Of a stretch of 64,000 nucleotides of DNA, positions 37,620-46,731 are shown piece after piece. The DNA comes from Occallatibacter savannae (lineage in GTDB: Bacteria > Acidobacteriota > Terriglobia > Terriglobales > Acidobacteriaceae). Under the pieces are notes generated by a model that made no database searches, had not been told where the DNA came from, and was given only the letters and a program-made list of their open reading frames with translations. Each line of letters opens with the position of its first letter. Position 1 is the first letter of the stretch. Position numbers and translations under genes: made by a program. The stretch covers positions 1,364,001 through 1,428,000 of the forward strand of contig NZ_QFFY01000001.1 in NCBI RefSeq assembly GCF_003131205.1, read 5' to 3'.

Positions 37620-39521
37620 ATGCGACTGAAGACAAAACTCGTTCTTGCAATCACCGGCCTTGTCTTCCTGATCGCAGGCATTCTGTCTCTCGTTTACGTC
37701 AGTCACCTGGTAGACGCCGCCATTCAACAGTCTTACGACGCCAACCGCATGGTCGCCAATCAGGTGCGGTTCGCATTGCAGCAGGCGCTCGAGACCGGGC
37801 TGAAAGATCAGATGATTGCTCCGGGCGACAAGGCGAAGCTGATGCAGCTGGCGACCGAGACGATCCACAGCAGCAAGATTCTCCGCGCTGCCATCGATGC
37901 GCCCGTGATGTATTCGCTCACGGTCAACGACATCACCATTACCGATACGCAGGACAACATCATCCTCACCACTCTGCCCGGAAGTCCGGCGAAGCTCGAT
38001 AACAGGCAGAAATACAGCGATCTCGTCGCAGCGGATCCGATCACAAAAATGCGCGACATCTATGGTCCGGGAAAGGTCTTCGACATTGTGGTCCCGCAGG
38101 ATCGCGATTTTGAGCCCTTCCTCGGTGTCCACGTGGGCGTACGGACGACGCTGTTGCAGCACGTTTATGAGCCCTCGATGCAGGAGGCGGTCGAGCTGAT
38201 GGCCTTCGCCGCAGGCACCGCGCTTATCGCGGCGTTCCTGCTGAGCAACCTCGCGCTGCGTCCCATGGAAGAAATCAGCATGCAGCTCGACTTCCTGGCG
38301 CCCATTCCCGCCGGTCCTAAAAAGGAAGGGGAAGAAGAGCCGAGGCTCGATACGGCCGAAAGGGTCTCAACCAAAATCGAGCAGATCGGACAACGCATCC
38401 GCAACGTCGAAGAGGTCTTCTCCGCGTTGAAGGAAAACCTCGACCAGATCCTCGGGAACCTCCAGGACGGCATCCTGCTCTTCACGGGCGACGGCCGCGC
38501 GGTCCTCGTTTCAGAAGCTGCTCAACGCTTTCTCAATCGAGAGAAAGACAATATCCTCGGCCTGCAGGCAAATGAAATCTTCGATCGATCCACCGTTCTC
38601 GGCCGCACTCTGCGCGAGGCCTTCGATGCTGGAGTCACCCTCGTTCAGGAAGAGGTTCAGACCGAATCCGGGCGCCGCCTCCAGGCATCGGTCGACTTCA
38701 TCTACGATGACCGGACGCGAACCGGACTTGGCGCGCTCGTTACCCTGCACGATCTGGAATCGGTGGAGGAGATCGAGTCGGAACTGGAGCTGTCGCGGCG
38801 CATGGCGGCAATCGGGAGGCTCACGGCCGGCGTCGGGCACGAGGTCAAGAATCCCATCAATGCCATCGTGGTCCATCTCGAATTGCTGAAGAATAAGCTT
38901 GCGGCAGAGCACTCGCCTGCAACCCGGCATCTCGAAGTGATCGACGCCGAGATTCACCGCCTCGACCGCGTGGTGCAAACACTTGTGGACTTCTCACGGC
39001 CTGTCGAGTTGCAGCTGCGCGAGCAGGACTTGCGCAAGGTTGTGGGCGACGTGCTCGCTCTGGCTGCAGACGAGCTCACCACGCATAACGTCAAGCTGGA
39101 AAGCCAGCTGCCCTCAACGCCGCTGATCGTGAACGTGGACGCTGACCTGCTTAAGCAAGCGGTCCTCAACGTGACATTGAACGGCGCGCAGGCGATGCCG
39201 AACGGTGGCACTCTGCGCGTGACGCTCGAAGAAGAACGCCGAGTGGCGGTGCTTCGCATTGCCGACAATGGAGTTGGAATTCCGCCGGAGATTCTCGAGA
39301 AAATCTTCGATCTCTACTTCACTACGAAGAGCGGCGGCAGCGGCATCGGCCTCGCCATGACCTACCGCATTTTGCAGTTGCACCACGGCAGCGTCGACGT
39401 ACAATCGAAGGTGGGCCGTGGCACGGAGTTCTTCCTGCGCATTCCACTCGCAGCCACGGAATGGGGACGTCGGCATCTGCAGCCGGCACAGGTGGAAGAG
39501 ACAAAGGGGTTGCAAACATGA
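37620..39521 (+). CDS. Membrane sensor histidine kinase
   Basis: A 633-residue kinase that probably phosphorylates the preceding regulator. TM1 lies at about residues 8-29 and TM2 about 190-212, enclosing a periplasmic sensor domain. A HAMP-like segment, a PAS-like domain (about 275-380), HisKA with His407 in GVGHEVKNPIN, and a HATPase with ADNGVGIPPEILEKIFDLYFTTK-like text follow in order. The order and the NtrB-like H-box fit a sigma-54 system. Its stop overlaps the next gene's ATG (ATGA). Confidence 0.95.
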   Translation: MRLKTKLVLAITGLVFLIAGILSLVYVSHLVDAAIQQSYDANRMVANQVRFALQQALETGLKDQMIAPGDKAKLMQLATETIHSSKILRAAIDAPVMYSLTVNDITITDTQDNIILTTLPGSPAKLDNRQKYSDLVAADPITKMRDIYGPGKVFDIVVPQDRDFEPFLGVHVGVRTTLLQHVYEPSMQEAVELMAFAAGTALIAAFLLSNLALRPMEEISMQLDFLAPIPAGPKKEGEEEPRLDTAERVSTKIEQIGQRIRNVEEVFSALKENLDQILGNLQDGILLFTGDGRAVLVSEAAQRFLNREKDNILGLQANEIFDRSTVLGRTLREAFDAGVTLVQEEVQTESGRRLQASVDFIYDDRTRTGLGALVTLHDLESVEEIESELELSRRMAAIGRLTAGVGHEVKNPINAIVVHLELLKNKLAAEHSPATRHLEVIDAEIHRLDRVVQTLVDFSRPVELQLREQDLRKVVGDVLALAADELTTHNVKLESQLPSTPLIVNVDADLLKQAVLNVTLNGAQAMPNGGTLRVTLEEERRVAVLRIADNGVGIPPEILEKIFDLYFTTKSGGSGIGLAMTYRILQLHHGSVDVQSKVGRGTEFFLRIPLAATEWGRRHLQPAQVEETKGLQT

Positions 39522-40057
39522 AGCTCGGCGCAAAATGCGCTGCGTGGCTGCTTCCATTCGTGCTGACCGGGTGTTTTCATCGCAAGGCCCGGGTCGCACA
39601 GAACCAGCCGCTGCCGCCGCCAATCGAGGAGTCGACTGCGCCGAAGCCGGAGCCTGCGCCCATTGCTCCGCCAACCGTCACGATTCCCGAACAGCCGGTC
39701 CAGCAGCAGATTCCACCGCCCCCCGAGCCGGTGAAGAGACCGCCTAAGCATAAGAAGCCTGCAAACACCAATACGCAAATCGCTTCCGCAGCGCCGCCGC
39801 CAGCGGTTTCAGCCGCCGGCGTGCTTGGCGCTGGCGATCCCGCGAACACGCGTCAACAAACTGACGCTTCGATCGAGCAGACGGAGAAGTCACTCAACGG
39901 CATCACGCGCAAACTGAACGATCAGGAGCAGCAGACAGCCGCTCAGATCCGCGAGTTTATCAAGCAGGCACGTGAGGCTCTGAAAACTGGCGACGTCAAC
40001 GCCGCACGCACTCTTGCCGAAAAAGCGAAAGTCTTCCTCGACGAACTACACCCGTAG
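39518..40057 (+). CDS. Pro-rich lipoprotein of the histidine-kinase operon
   Basis: A 179-residue secreted protein. FVLTGCFHRKA is a lipobox with the Cys as first mature residue, so it should be membrane-anchored. A Pro/Lys-rich region (QQQIPPPPEPVKRPPKH) suggests a spacer through the periplasm, and the C-terminal 70 residues form a helical domain (TEKSLNGITRKLNDQEQQ). It overlaps the kinase gene by four bases, so it may feed the kinase with an envelope signal or report on the envelope. No family recognised. Confidence 0.75.
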   Translation: MKLGAKCAAWLLPFVLTGCFHRKARVAQNQPLPPPIEESTAPKPEPAPIAPPTVTIPEQPVQQQIPPPPEPVKRPPKHKKPANTNTQIASAAPPPAVSAAGVLGAGDPANTRQQTDASIEQTEKSLNGITRKLNDQEQQTAAQIREFIKQAREALKTGDVNAARTLAEKAKVFLDELHP

Positions 40058-40106
40058 CCAAACTGAATTCTTACCAGGGCGATGTGACCTGAAGGGCGGA
40101 AGCCCC

Positions 40107-40964
40107 TCAGCGCTCACCCCAGCTCAGCTTGCTGCGCAGCGCCTCGAAGAAGCCACTCTCGCTGATGCGGACCAGGTTCACGGTGTGAGCAGACCGCTGG
40201 CATGTGACTTCATCGTCGAGATGCAGTTCGAATCCGATCTGGCCGTCCACGGTGAGCAGGCATTGGGTGGGAACTCCCTCGACGCGCACCTTAACGCACG
40301 CCGCTCCGGGGACCACGATCGGCCGCAGCGTGAGAAGGTGCGGGCAGATGGGCGTGACCACGAGCGCGTCTACATCTGGAGTGAGGATCGGGCCGTTGGC
40401 AGCGAGCGTGTACGCGGTTGAACCGGTGGGCGTCGAGACGATCACGCCATCGGCACGAAAGTGCGCAACGCTCTTTCCGTTCAACTCGACTGCGAACTCG
40501 CCCATGCGCGCGATGTCGCCCTTGGAGACGACGACTTCGTTGAGTGCTTCGAACGTGCGCACCACTTCGCCGCCGCGCCGAACCTCGGAGTGGAGCATGT
40601 GCCGCGCATCCAGAGTGTGGCAGTCCGAGCACCAGCTTTCGAGAGTCGTGTAGAGATCGGCCAGTCGAACCTCGGTGAGAAAACCCAGCGATCCAAGGTT
40701 CACGCTCAGGACCGGCGTACCGGTCGCCGCGAAAATGCGAGCGACGGAGAGCAGTGTGCCGTCTCCGCCAAGCACAATGACAAGAGCAGGCTTGTGTGCA
40801 GGCAGATCTGCACGATCCACGGCCGGCGCGGTGGTCGTGTAGCACTCGCCCTCGCGATCGAGGATCGGATCGTAATCGTGTTTGCGCAGCCACTCGATAA
40901 GTTCCGGCAGCAACTGCGCGAGTTCAGGCTTCCGCGGCTTACTGACTATCGCGACAGGGATCAT
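40107..40964 (-). CDS. nadK: NAD kinase NadK
   Basis: A 285-residue enzyme that phosphorylates NAD to NADP. The GGDGTLLSVAR motif and the substrate loop GVIVSTPTGSTAY are diagnostic; SVNLGSLGFLTEV is the conserved start of the C-terminal beta domain. The tlyA-like gene lies 24 bases upstream on the same strand, a pairing also seen in other bacteria. Confidence 0.95.
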   Translation of the reverse strand: MIPVAIVSKPRKPELAQLLPELIEWLRKHDYDPILDREGECYTTTAPAVDRADLPAHKPALVIVLGGDGTLLSVARIFAATGTPVLSVNLGSLGFLTEVRLADLYTTLESWCSDCHTLDARHMLHSEVRRGGEVVRTFEALNEVVVSKGDIARMGEFAVELNGKSVAHFRADGVIVSTPTGSTAYTLAANGPILTPDVDALVVTPICPHLLTLRPIVVPGAACVKVRVEGVPTQCLLTVDGQIGFELHLDDEVTCQRSAHTVNLVRISESGFFEALRSKLSWGER

Positions 40965-40988
40965 GCGCTCTCAGTTTAAACGGCCAAG

Positions 40989-41798
40989 CTACGAGCTACT
41001 TGCGGAGGTTGAATCCTGAGAGCTGCCGGATGAAGGCTGAAGACGGCTCCACTTCGCATAGAGAAGAAATTCTGCGTTGCCCTCCGTGCCCGTGATCGGA
41101 GAAGGAATTGTTTCGACCACCTGCCAGCCTAGCTCACTCACCGTGTGCTCCACTCTTTCGACGGCCATCTTGTGCACCTCGGGATCGCGCACGATGCCGC
41201 CCTTGCCGACGTTCCCGCGTCCTGCTTCAAACTGCGGCTTCACCAGGATCACGGCCTCGTTCAGAGCAGGCGCAGCTGCAAATACCGGGCCGAGGAGCAG
41301 CGTCGCCGAGATAAACGAAACGTCCATCACCAGCAGCGTCAGCTGCGGCATCCCAGGCTCTGCCAGCGCGTTCGCAGCGAGGAACCGCGCATTGGTACGC
41401 TCCGCGAGCCGCACGCGTACGTCATTGCGGAGCTTCATCGCGATCTGCCCAAAACCCGTATCAATGGCTGTGACGTGCGCTGCACCCCGTTGCAGCAGGC
41501 AGTCGGTAAATCCACCGGTCGACGCTCCGATATCGAGACAGGCTCGTCTGCTTACCTCGATACGCCAGTGATCGAGCGCCGCCTCCAGCTTCAACCCGCC
41601 ACGGCTGACGTAAAGCATGTCTTCGCCAAGCAAGCGAACGCTGGCGTCAGCCGCAACCGGCGCACCCGGCTTGTCGACCTTCTGCTCATTGACAAGGACG
41701 CGACCGGCGATGATCATGGCGCGGGCGCGCTCGCGGCTCGCAATCAGGTTGCGTTCGACGAGAAGCACATCGAGGCGCGTTTTGCCGATTGCTGCCAA
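40989..41798 (-). CDS. tlyA: TlyA-type rRNA 2'-O-methyltransferase
   Basis: A 269-residue protein with an N-terminal S4 RNA-binding domain (RLDVLLVERNLIASRERAR) and a C-terminal FtsJ-like methyltransferase (LDIGASTGGFTDCLLQRGA is the AdoMet loop; VILVKPQFEAG the catalytic region). Mycobacterial TlyA methylates 16S and 23S rRNA and is the target of capreomycin resistance. Here it precedes nadK in an operon. Confidence 0.92.
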   Translation of the reverse strand: MAAIGKTRLDVLLVERNLIASRERARAMIIAGRVLVNEQKVDKPGAPVAADASVRLLGEDMLYVSRGGLKLEAALDHWRIEVSRRACLDIGASTGGFTDCLLQRGAAHVTAIDTGFGQIAMKLRNDVRVRLAERTNARFLAANALAEPGMPQLTLLVMDVSFISATLLLGPVFAAAPALNEAVILVKPQFEAGRGNVGKGGIVRDPEVHKMAVERVEHTVSELGWQVVETIPSPITGTEGNAEFLLYAKWSRLQPSSGSSQDSTSASSS

Positions 41799-41893
41799 AG
41801 CCTTGCCGTTACCTCCCGATAAAGACTAGCTGTTTCGTACAGGCGATTGCTCAGGACCGGGCTGAGTGTCGGAGCCCGCCGGCTCAGATGCAA

Positions 41894-41918
41894 AAGCCAT
41901 CCGGAATGTGGATGGCTT
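41894..41918 (-). terminator. Terminator after the beta-propeller lipoprotein
   Basis: AAGCCATCC and GGATGGCTT form a 9-bp stem with a 7-base loop, followed on the minus strand by TTTTGC. It lies just downstream of the stop at 41942. Confidence 0.7.
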
Positions 41919-41941
41919 CTACAGCTTCCTTTACCGAAGCG

Positions 41942-43411
41942 CTATCGGATGGCCTGGCAGGTAGCCAGAGACCCTTCTGTGCCCGGACGGTAGCAAGGCT
42001 GGCCGGCGCCAGGAATGCGGCTCGAGATGTTGACGTTGCCGCGCACTCCGTTCTGATTGGTGGTACGCACATCGATCAGGTTCCCCTGGATCAAAACCAC
42101 GGTGTCGACGATGTCCTGATCTGTGCGGAGGATTGTGAGGAACGTGCTGTCGGGCGAAGCGACATACACCTTTCCGTAGAGCGAGTTTGACGTAGACACC
42201 ACGGTGCGCGGATGGCCAGACACCTGCAGCGTCTTCTCAACGGTGTGGCTCGAGAGATTCACGATAGTGACAGTTCCGTCGGTCTGATTGGCGGTATACG
42301 CCCGGCTTCCGTCAGAGAGCGCGGTCACACTTGCCGGATTGTGTCCCACGGGAATGGTGAACGTGGTGCCGAAGGTGGGGCTGTCGTTGCCGTACTGATC
42401 GAGACTCACATCGATGAGGCTGATGGTTCCGCCGTCGTAGTTGGAGACAATCAGTTGCTGCGTCGCCGCGATGTACTCGGCGTAGACTGGTCCGGCAGTC
42501 GCGGGCACATTCGCTCCCGTCAGGCCTGCCGTGGTGGACAGCGGCAAGCTGGGATGGCATGTAACCGGCTGCCCGTTCTGATTGACAAACGGGGCGCACT
42601 GGTCGAGCGCATTGTTCTGGCTGTTGATAACGGTAATATTGTCGCTGCCGCGGTTCAGAACGAAAACGCGGCGGCCGTCCGTGCTCTGCACGCCGTAGAC
42701 GGGGCACTTGCCGAGAGGGATGCGTGCGGAGACCGTGAAGCTCGTCGTCTCCAATGCGTCCGCTTCGCCATTTGCACCGACAGAAGATGGATTTGTATTG
42801 CAGGTGGTGGCGAAGGGCACATTCTGGCTGACGGCGTACACATGCTGCCCGGTGGTGCCCTGCCCAACGACGGTCACCGGGGTGGTCGCTACAGGGATCG
42901 CCAGCTTGAACGATTGCGCGGCCGTGGAAGGCGCCAGCACGTCGATGACGTTCTGGTTGAGGTCGGAGACCCACAGGCCGGTGCTGGGTGAGAACAAGCC
43001 CACCGTTTGCGCGGCCGGAGGCAGCGTCGAGTAGTGGATGTCCTTCACCTGCGGCTCAGACTGCGAGACCTGGAAGTTCGTGAGGGTTCCGTCGCTGTTC
43101 ACCGTGTACCCATTGGAGCCGGTGGAGTCCAGCGTGAAGGCAAAGGGGTTGGGCCCGATCGGCGCCTGCACCATGATGGTGTCGCCGGAGTAGTCGATGA
43201 CCGTTGCAACTCCCGCAGCCGAAGAAGCCGGGGACGAGACTACGACTGCGTATCCAATCGGCTGTGCCGCCGGCCCGGAAGGCCCGATCGGCGTAATTAC
43301 CGGACGATACGTGCTGCCGCATCCGGCAAACACGGCGGCCGCCCCCAACGCGAGGCCTGCCTGAACCAGCCGCGCACACGCCCGGCCTGAAACTCTGGGA
43401 AAAAGACTCAT
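41942..43411 (-). CDS. YncE-like beta-propeller lipoprotein
   Basis: A 489-residue lipoprotein. The lipobox is FAGCGST (Cys at about residue 31). The rest consists of beta-propeller blades with repeats such as VFVLNRGSDNITVINSQN, QLIVSNYDGGTISLIDVS and RAYTANQTDGTVTIVNLS, each ending in a hydrophobic strand. YncE-type proteins are envelope-exposed; ligands are mostly unknown. Two palindromes at 43505-43549 lie about 95-140 bases upstream. Confidence 0.85.
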   Translation of the reverse strand: MSLFPRVSGRACARLVQAGLALGAAAVFAGCGSTYRPVITPIGPSGPAAQPIGYAVVVSSPASSAAGVATVIDYSGDTIMVQAPIGPNPFAFTLDSTGSNGYTVNSDGTLTNFQVSQSEPQVKDIHYSTLPPAAQTVGLFSPSTGLWVSDLNQNVIDVLAPSTAAQSFKLAIPVATTPVTVVGQGTTGQHVYAVSQNVPFATTCNTNPSSVGANGEADALETTSFTVSARIPLGKCPVYGVQSTDGRRVFVLNRGSDNITVINSQNNALDQCAPFVNQNGQPVTCHPSLPLSTTAGLTGANVPATAGPVYAEYIAATQQLIVSNYDGGTISLIDVSLDQYGNDSPTFGTTFTIPVGHNPASVTALSDGSRAYTANQTDGTVTIVNLSSHTVEKTLQVSGHPRTVVSTSNSLYGKVYVASPDSTFLTILRTDQDIVDTVVLIQGNLIDVRTTNQNGVRGNVNISSRIPGAGQPCYRPGTEGSLATCQAIR

Positions 43412-43504
43412 TCAGTACCTAGCACCTCCTCTAAAATCAACAACTTACTGAAAATGCTCATTGTGCGAATGGAACACATGGAGCAGATTTACTGAAATAC
43501 GCGG

Positions 43505-43549
43505 TTTTTTGTACATTCCTTGTACAAAAAAGGCTGACAGCCTGTCAGT
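43505..43549. promoter_or_regulatory. Two adjacent perfect palindromes upstream of the lipoprotein gene
   Basis: TTTTTTGTACA-TTCCT-TGTACAAAAAA is a perfect 11-bp inverted repeat, followed directly by the shorter CTGACA-GCC-TGTCAG. Placed 95-140 bases upstream of the lipoprotein start (minus strand), they could be an operator pair or a two-way terminator. Confidence 0.5.
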
Positions 43550-43985
43550 TGCAACCGGGTATACCTCAGCATTGGACGTTCCAAGTTTAACAGGGTGAAC
43601 AGGTGTTTCTTCCGGGATAGCGCGGGTACATTGAACAGCTACAACCGCATTGCTCAAAATTTTTTGTTTACTACTTTGGTTCGCGTTTTGCCCGACGAGG
43701 TTGGTGAACCAAGTGATTTTAAGGTAACGGAATGCACTTCACGAAACCGAGCGCACTGTAGGTGACATGCGGAACATTTCATACCCACGCCTTCCGCAGA
43801 ATCCAGAGAAGTAGCCGGGTTTTCCACGCGCCAATTTTTCCAGAACATTCCTACAATCGATGTAGTAGTAAGCTCCCGACCGCCTTCCCTCGATGCTGGC
43901 CTGTTCGCGAACATCGGCGGAGCGACGGTCAGGCGAGTGTAGGAAGGGACATTGGAAGTGATCAGACTCCCAATGTCCCCGCAGT

Positions 43986-44060
43986 GCCCTCGTAGCTCAA
44001 TGGATAGAGCACCCGATTCGAATCCGGCTGATGAAGGTCCGAGTCCTTCCGGGGGCACCA
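43986..44060 (+). tRNA. tRNA-Arg-like gene with damaged anticodon arm
   Basis: A 75-nt cloverleaf. The acceptor stem pairs GCCCTCG with CGGGGGC (one G-U), the D arm pairs GCTC with GAGC, the T arm pairs GAAGG with CCTTC around TCCGAGT, and ACCA ends it. D-arm sequence (TAGCTCAATGGATAGAGC) is typical of arginine tRNAs. The anticodon arm is the problem: read as CCCGA-TTCGAA-TCCGG it has only a 6-nt loop and one C-C mismatch; forced into a 7-nt loop, the anticodon would be CGA (Ser) with two mismatches. The most likely ancestor is a tRNA-Arg with anticodon TCG that lost a base. It marks the left edge of the accessory region. Confidence 0.65.
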
Positions 44061-44203
44061 ACAAAATAATACCCAAGCTTTACGGGTCGGGATTTGGGCA
44101 TTTGTGCGGAAAGAGTTCGAAACCTCACTATCTTCAGCGGAGCCAAAGCTGTACAGCCGAGTCTCCCCTGAGGATGTCCTGAGGAAGTCCTGAGGAAAGC
44201 TGT

Positions 44204-44498
44204 ATGGCATCGCCAAAGAAGGCACACCCGCATCAGGCCGAGATTCAGGGGAGTACCCGAAACTCGTTCGCCTTCATATACGACCGAGTCAATGAACGAT
44301 ACTTCTGGGGAAAGGTATTCTTCGAAACGCTGGAAACATGGACTTCATGAACACCACGGCACATGTTTCGTACCGGGTTCTGCTGGCTGCTAGGGACATC
44401 GCAGACAATCCAAAGTCGAGTACGACCTAGAAGAGTATTTGAAGGGACGATTGACAAGTACATTGAAACCATCATCTTTAGCGGGCCTTGTTCGCTGA
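44204..44498 (+). pseudogene. Possible decayed small gene with two frameshifts
   Basis: An ATG at 44204 with GAGGAAAG upstream starts MASPKKAHPHQAEIQG and runs 48 codons to a TGA. Coding-like text continues in a second frame from about 44346 (HVSYRVLLAARDIADNPK) and a third from about 44419 (VEYDLEEYLKGRL) up to 44498. Joined, they read like one protein of about 97 residues. No family recognised. It might instead be chance. Confidence 0.35.
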
Positions 44499-44603
44499 AG
44501 GCGAGGATAGAACCACGGTGCTACCCAAGTTGGTCGCCTCTCTCCACGGCAGTCCTCACGCTTAACAGTTCAAGTGGCTCACACCGCCCACCACAACTGA
44601 CGC

Positions 44604-45614
44604 TCAGCTTTCCGACGCTCTTTCGAGCCGCGCACTCCCTACCTGCGCAGTGACGTACCGCATTCCTCCTGCACTCAACAAATCCTCACAAGTGCCGACT
44701 AGTGGACTAAACACATCCACGCTCGTCCAACTGCCGTACGTGGAATGCATCTCTCTGAGATTGGATTCGTACCGCTCAAAGATGGGCGAGAACCACGTTT
44801 GCTCGTTGATTAGCTTGCAGTAATGGGGTGCCATGTCGATGACGGTCTTTCCTAGTCCATGTACGTGTCCGACAAGGTAAGCCGAACGAATGAGAATTTT
44901 CCCGAAGATGTTTTGAATGTCACCCTCAGCAAGCTTCTGATTTCGGTGAAATCTATATCCGTGAATCGAGTCTTCTGCCTTCTCCTTCGCCGACGAGAGC
45001 ATGTCACAGAGGCGCGGCTCTAGCTCCCCGCAGTACGTGCGAATACTCCATTGGGCACTGAGCCGGGAAGCGATGTACTCCATCCAGCAGGTGTGAGCGG
45101 TGGCGAGAAGAAATTCATCTTTCGAATTATTGCCTGAGCGCGTGACAAACCCCGGAACTGTACGTCTCAGTACCTCATTGTCATGAGCGTGCGCTGCCTC
45201 GTGAGCAAGTATGTGCATGCCTCGGCTGTGCATCTCGTGATCAGGATCATCGAGAGCCCAACCCAGTTCCGACCTCAGGACGATGCAGGTCTTCACTGCA
45301 CCGTCGCGGAGGACTGGAACGGCCATCGCGTACCCCGTCCCGAACGCATCGTTGCTGGGAACCAGAGCCGGAGCTTTGAAACCTCGATCCAATTTGGCGA
45401 GAGTCTCGTGATAATCGTCGGCGATTGCGATAGAATCCAACCCGCTTAGGTCGAGTTGAGTGCCGTAAAGCCGCATGAAAAACACAACCGTCTCCAAAAT
45501 CCGTTGGGCGGTCTCTTGTGACGGGTATGCTCCGCTGATCGTCACCTTGACGTTCTGAGGCAGCGTGGATTTCTTGAGCTGGTCTTTGAACGCTGCCCGA
45601 TAGGAATCTCTCAT
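44604..45614 (-). CDS. Putative HExxH zinc metalloprotease
   Basis: A 336-residue soluble protein. GMHILAHEAAHAHDNEVL contains the zinc motif HEAAH (residues about 136-140) and a third ligand could be the Glu in TCWMEYIASRLS, about 40 residues later, as in gluzincins. No signal peptide, so it acts in the cytoplasm. No family recognised by eye; an ImmA/IrrE-like repressor protease is possible but the spacing differs. It is the first large gene of the island; its 3' end overlaps a sequence repeated at 50,051-50,085. Confidence 0.6.
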   Translation of the reverse strand: MRDSYRAAFKDQLKKSTLPQNVKVTISGAYPSQETAQRILETVVFFMRLYGTQLDLSGLDSIAIADDYHETLAKLDRGFKAPALVPSNDAFGTGYAMAVPVLRDGAVKTCIVLRSELGWALDDPDHEMHSRGMHILAHEAAHAHDNEVLRRTVPGFVTRSGNNSKDEFLLATAHTCWMEYIASRLSAQWSIRTYCGELEPRLCDMLSSAKEKAEDSIHGYRFHRNQKLAEGDIQNIFGKILIRSAYLVGHVHGLGKTVIDMAPHYCKLINEQTWFSPIFERYESNLREMHSTYGSWTSVDVFSPLVGTCEDLLSAGGMRYVTAQVGSARLERASES

Positions 45615-45765
45615 GACGGATGAATTCAGGATGGCAGATTTCGGTTAAACCGGTGCCGTGATCCCAGCAGCGTGTCATTACCGTTGTCACAAAGGAGAAA
45701 GGTACAAACCTTTCGTGGAGAAAGAGTTGCGGAGAAGGGCGAAATTCGTCCTACAATGGGCGCGT

Positions 45766-45963
45766 ATGCCTTGCTGGGTGCACGCTGAACTCGAAACCGA
45801 GTGGAAAAGGCTTGTAGAACAACAGGTCGGTGCGCACTCGAGTGGGTATGACAGCCCCACTGTCCGCCTCTACTGGCAGATGGTCGAGCATCGTCGATCT
45901 TGTGAAGTCTGTCGGGACGATGACGTATTGCAGGGCGTTAAGGAGACGCTCAACCAGCACTAA
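45766..45963 (+). CDS. Mini-protein with HxxxCxxC motif, copy A
   Basis: 65 residues: MPCWVHAELETEWKRLVEQQ, then SSGYDSPTVRLYWQMVEH and RRSCEVCRDDD. Copies B (47222) and C (48492) share the scaffold CxVHxxLxxEWKxLV, DSxxVxxxWxMxxHRxxCxxCRxxD. The end HxxxCxxC is the ligand pattern of zinc-binding anti-sigma factors (ZAS), and Cys3 with His6 may complete the metal site. No membrane segment or extra domain, so these would be soluble single-domain proteins. The frame is open further upstream (to 45658), but conservation begins at this ATG. Confidence 0.65.
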   Translation: MPCWVHAELETEWKRLVEQQVGAHSSGYDSPTVRLYWQMVEHRRSCEVCRDDDVLQGVKETLNQH

Positions 45964-45992
45964 AGGGTTAGATCGAGGATCAATGGCTGGTT

Positions 45993-46466
45993 TCAGTTGC
46001 GCCCTGTTTGGCCGACCTTCGCGATTGCTAGTCGAGCAGAACGGGTTTCAGCCGCAAGGATTTGCAAAACTCCTGACGACAGTGCGGGATCGTGCGCCAC
46101 CATCTCACAGAACACTTCGCGCTCTAGAACAATCAGTTCTGCATCAGTCCAGACGATTGCAGTCATTGAATACGCCTCGTTGCTGACGGCTGCTGGTATC
46201 CCAATGATGGAACCGTCATCCGCCACGAATCTCATCGTCTTCGTGGTCGAGAGTGGCAGGGTCAGTATGACAACTCCAGAAACGACGAAGTAGACCTGCT
46301 TCGCACGTTCCCCTTGCGTGAACAGGACTGTCGCCTGTTTACACTTCAGTATTTTTCCGCGCTGCTGGAACCCTCTGAGTAGTTCCACGTTTGCTTTCAC
46401 TCCGGACAGAGCGGGCCAATCGCAGAAATCAGAGAAGTCCTGCTTGCCTTTGGAATCACCGAACAT
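45993..46466 (-). CDS. Free cyclic-nucleotide-binding domain (Crp-like, no HTH)
   Basis: About 157 residues. ATVLFTQGERAKQVYFVVSG matches the cNMP-binding barrel (KGE/GExAxxVYxVxSG), followed by TMRFVADDGSIIGIPAAVSN and the C helix. The HTH that makes Crp a regulator is absent: the protein ends about 30 residues after the helix. I start at the ATG at 46466 (GGAGGGG upstream); a TTG at 46514 would add 16 Gly/Ser-rich residues. It could sense a nucleotide or be a Crp that lost its DNA-binding end. Confidence 0.7.
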   Translation of the reverse strand: MFGDSKGKQDFSDFCDWPALSGVKANVELLRGFQQRGKILKCKQATVLFTQGERAKQVYFVVSGVVILTLPLSTTKTMRFVADDGSIIGIPAAVSNEAYSMTAIVWTDAELIVLEREVFCEMVAHDPALSSGVLQILAAETRSARLAIAKVGQTGRN

Positions 46467-46731
46467 GCCCCCTCCGCCCGTGCTGCCAGAGAGCCCGGAG
46501 ATGGAGTGATGCAAATCACATACATTTCGTCAGATCAGACCGATGCTCTTACTCATAACCAAAAGCCAAATTCGGGGTAGCCTTGCATTTCTCGCTGCCG
46601 GATTCCCTCTCGCTGCATGCGTCAGATCGCCTCGGTGAGGCATTTTCTTTTGCGAAATTGAAGGGTTCTCCCCAGTTCAATCTTAGAATCAATCGCAATA
46701 GAATCAGTTCGGAAGTCATCGGTTTTACCCT

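Noticed and set aside
43654..44076. 140-codon minus-strand open frame across the tRNA
   Set aside because: Runs through the tRNA-like gene; typical false frame.
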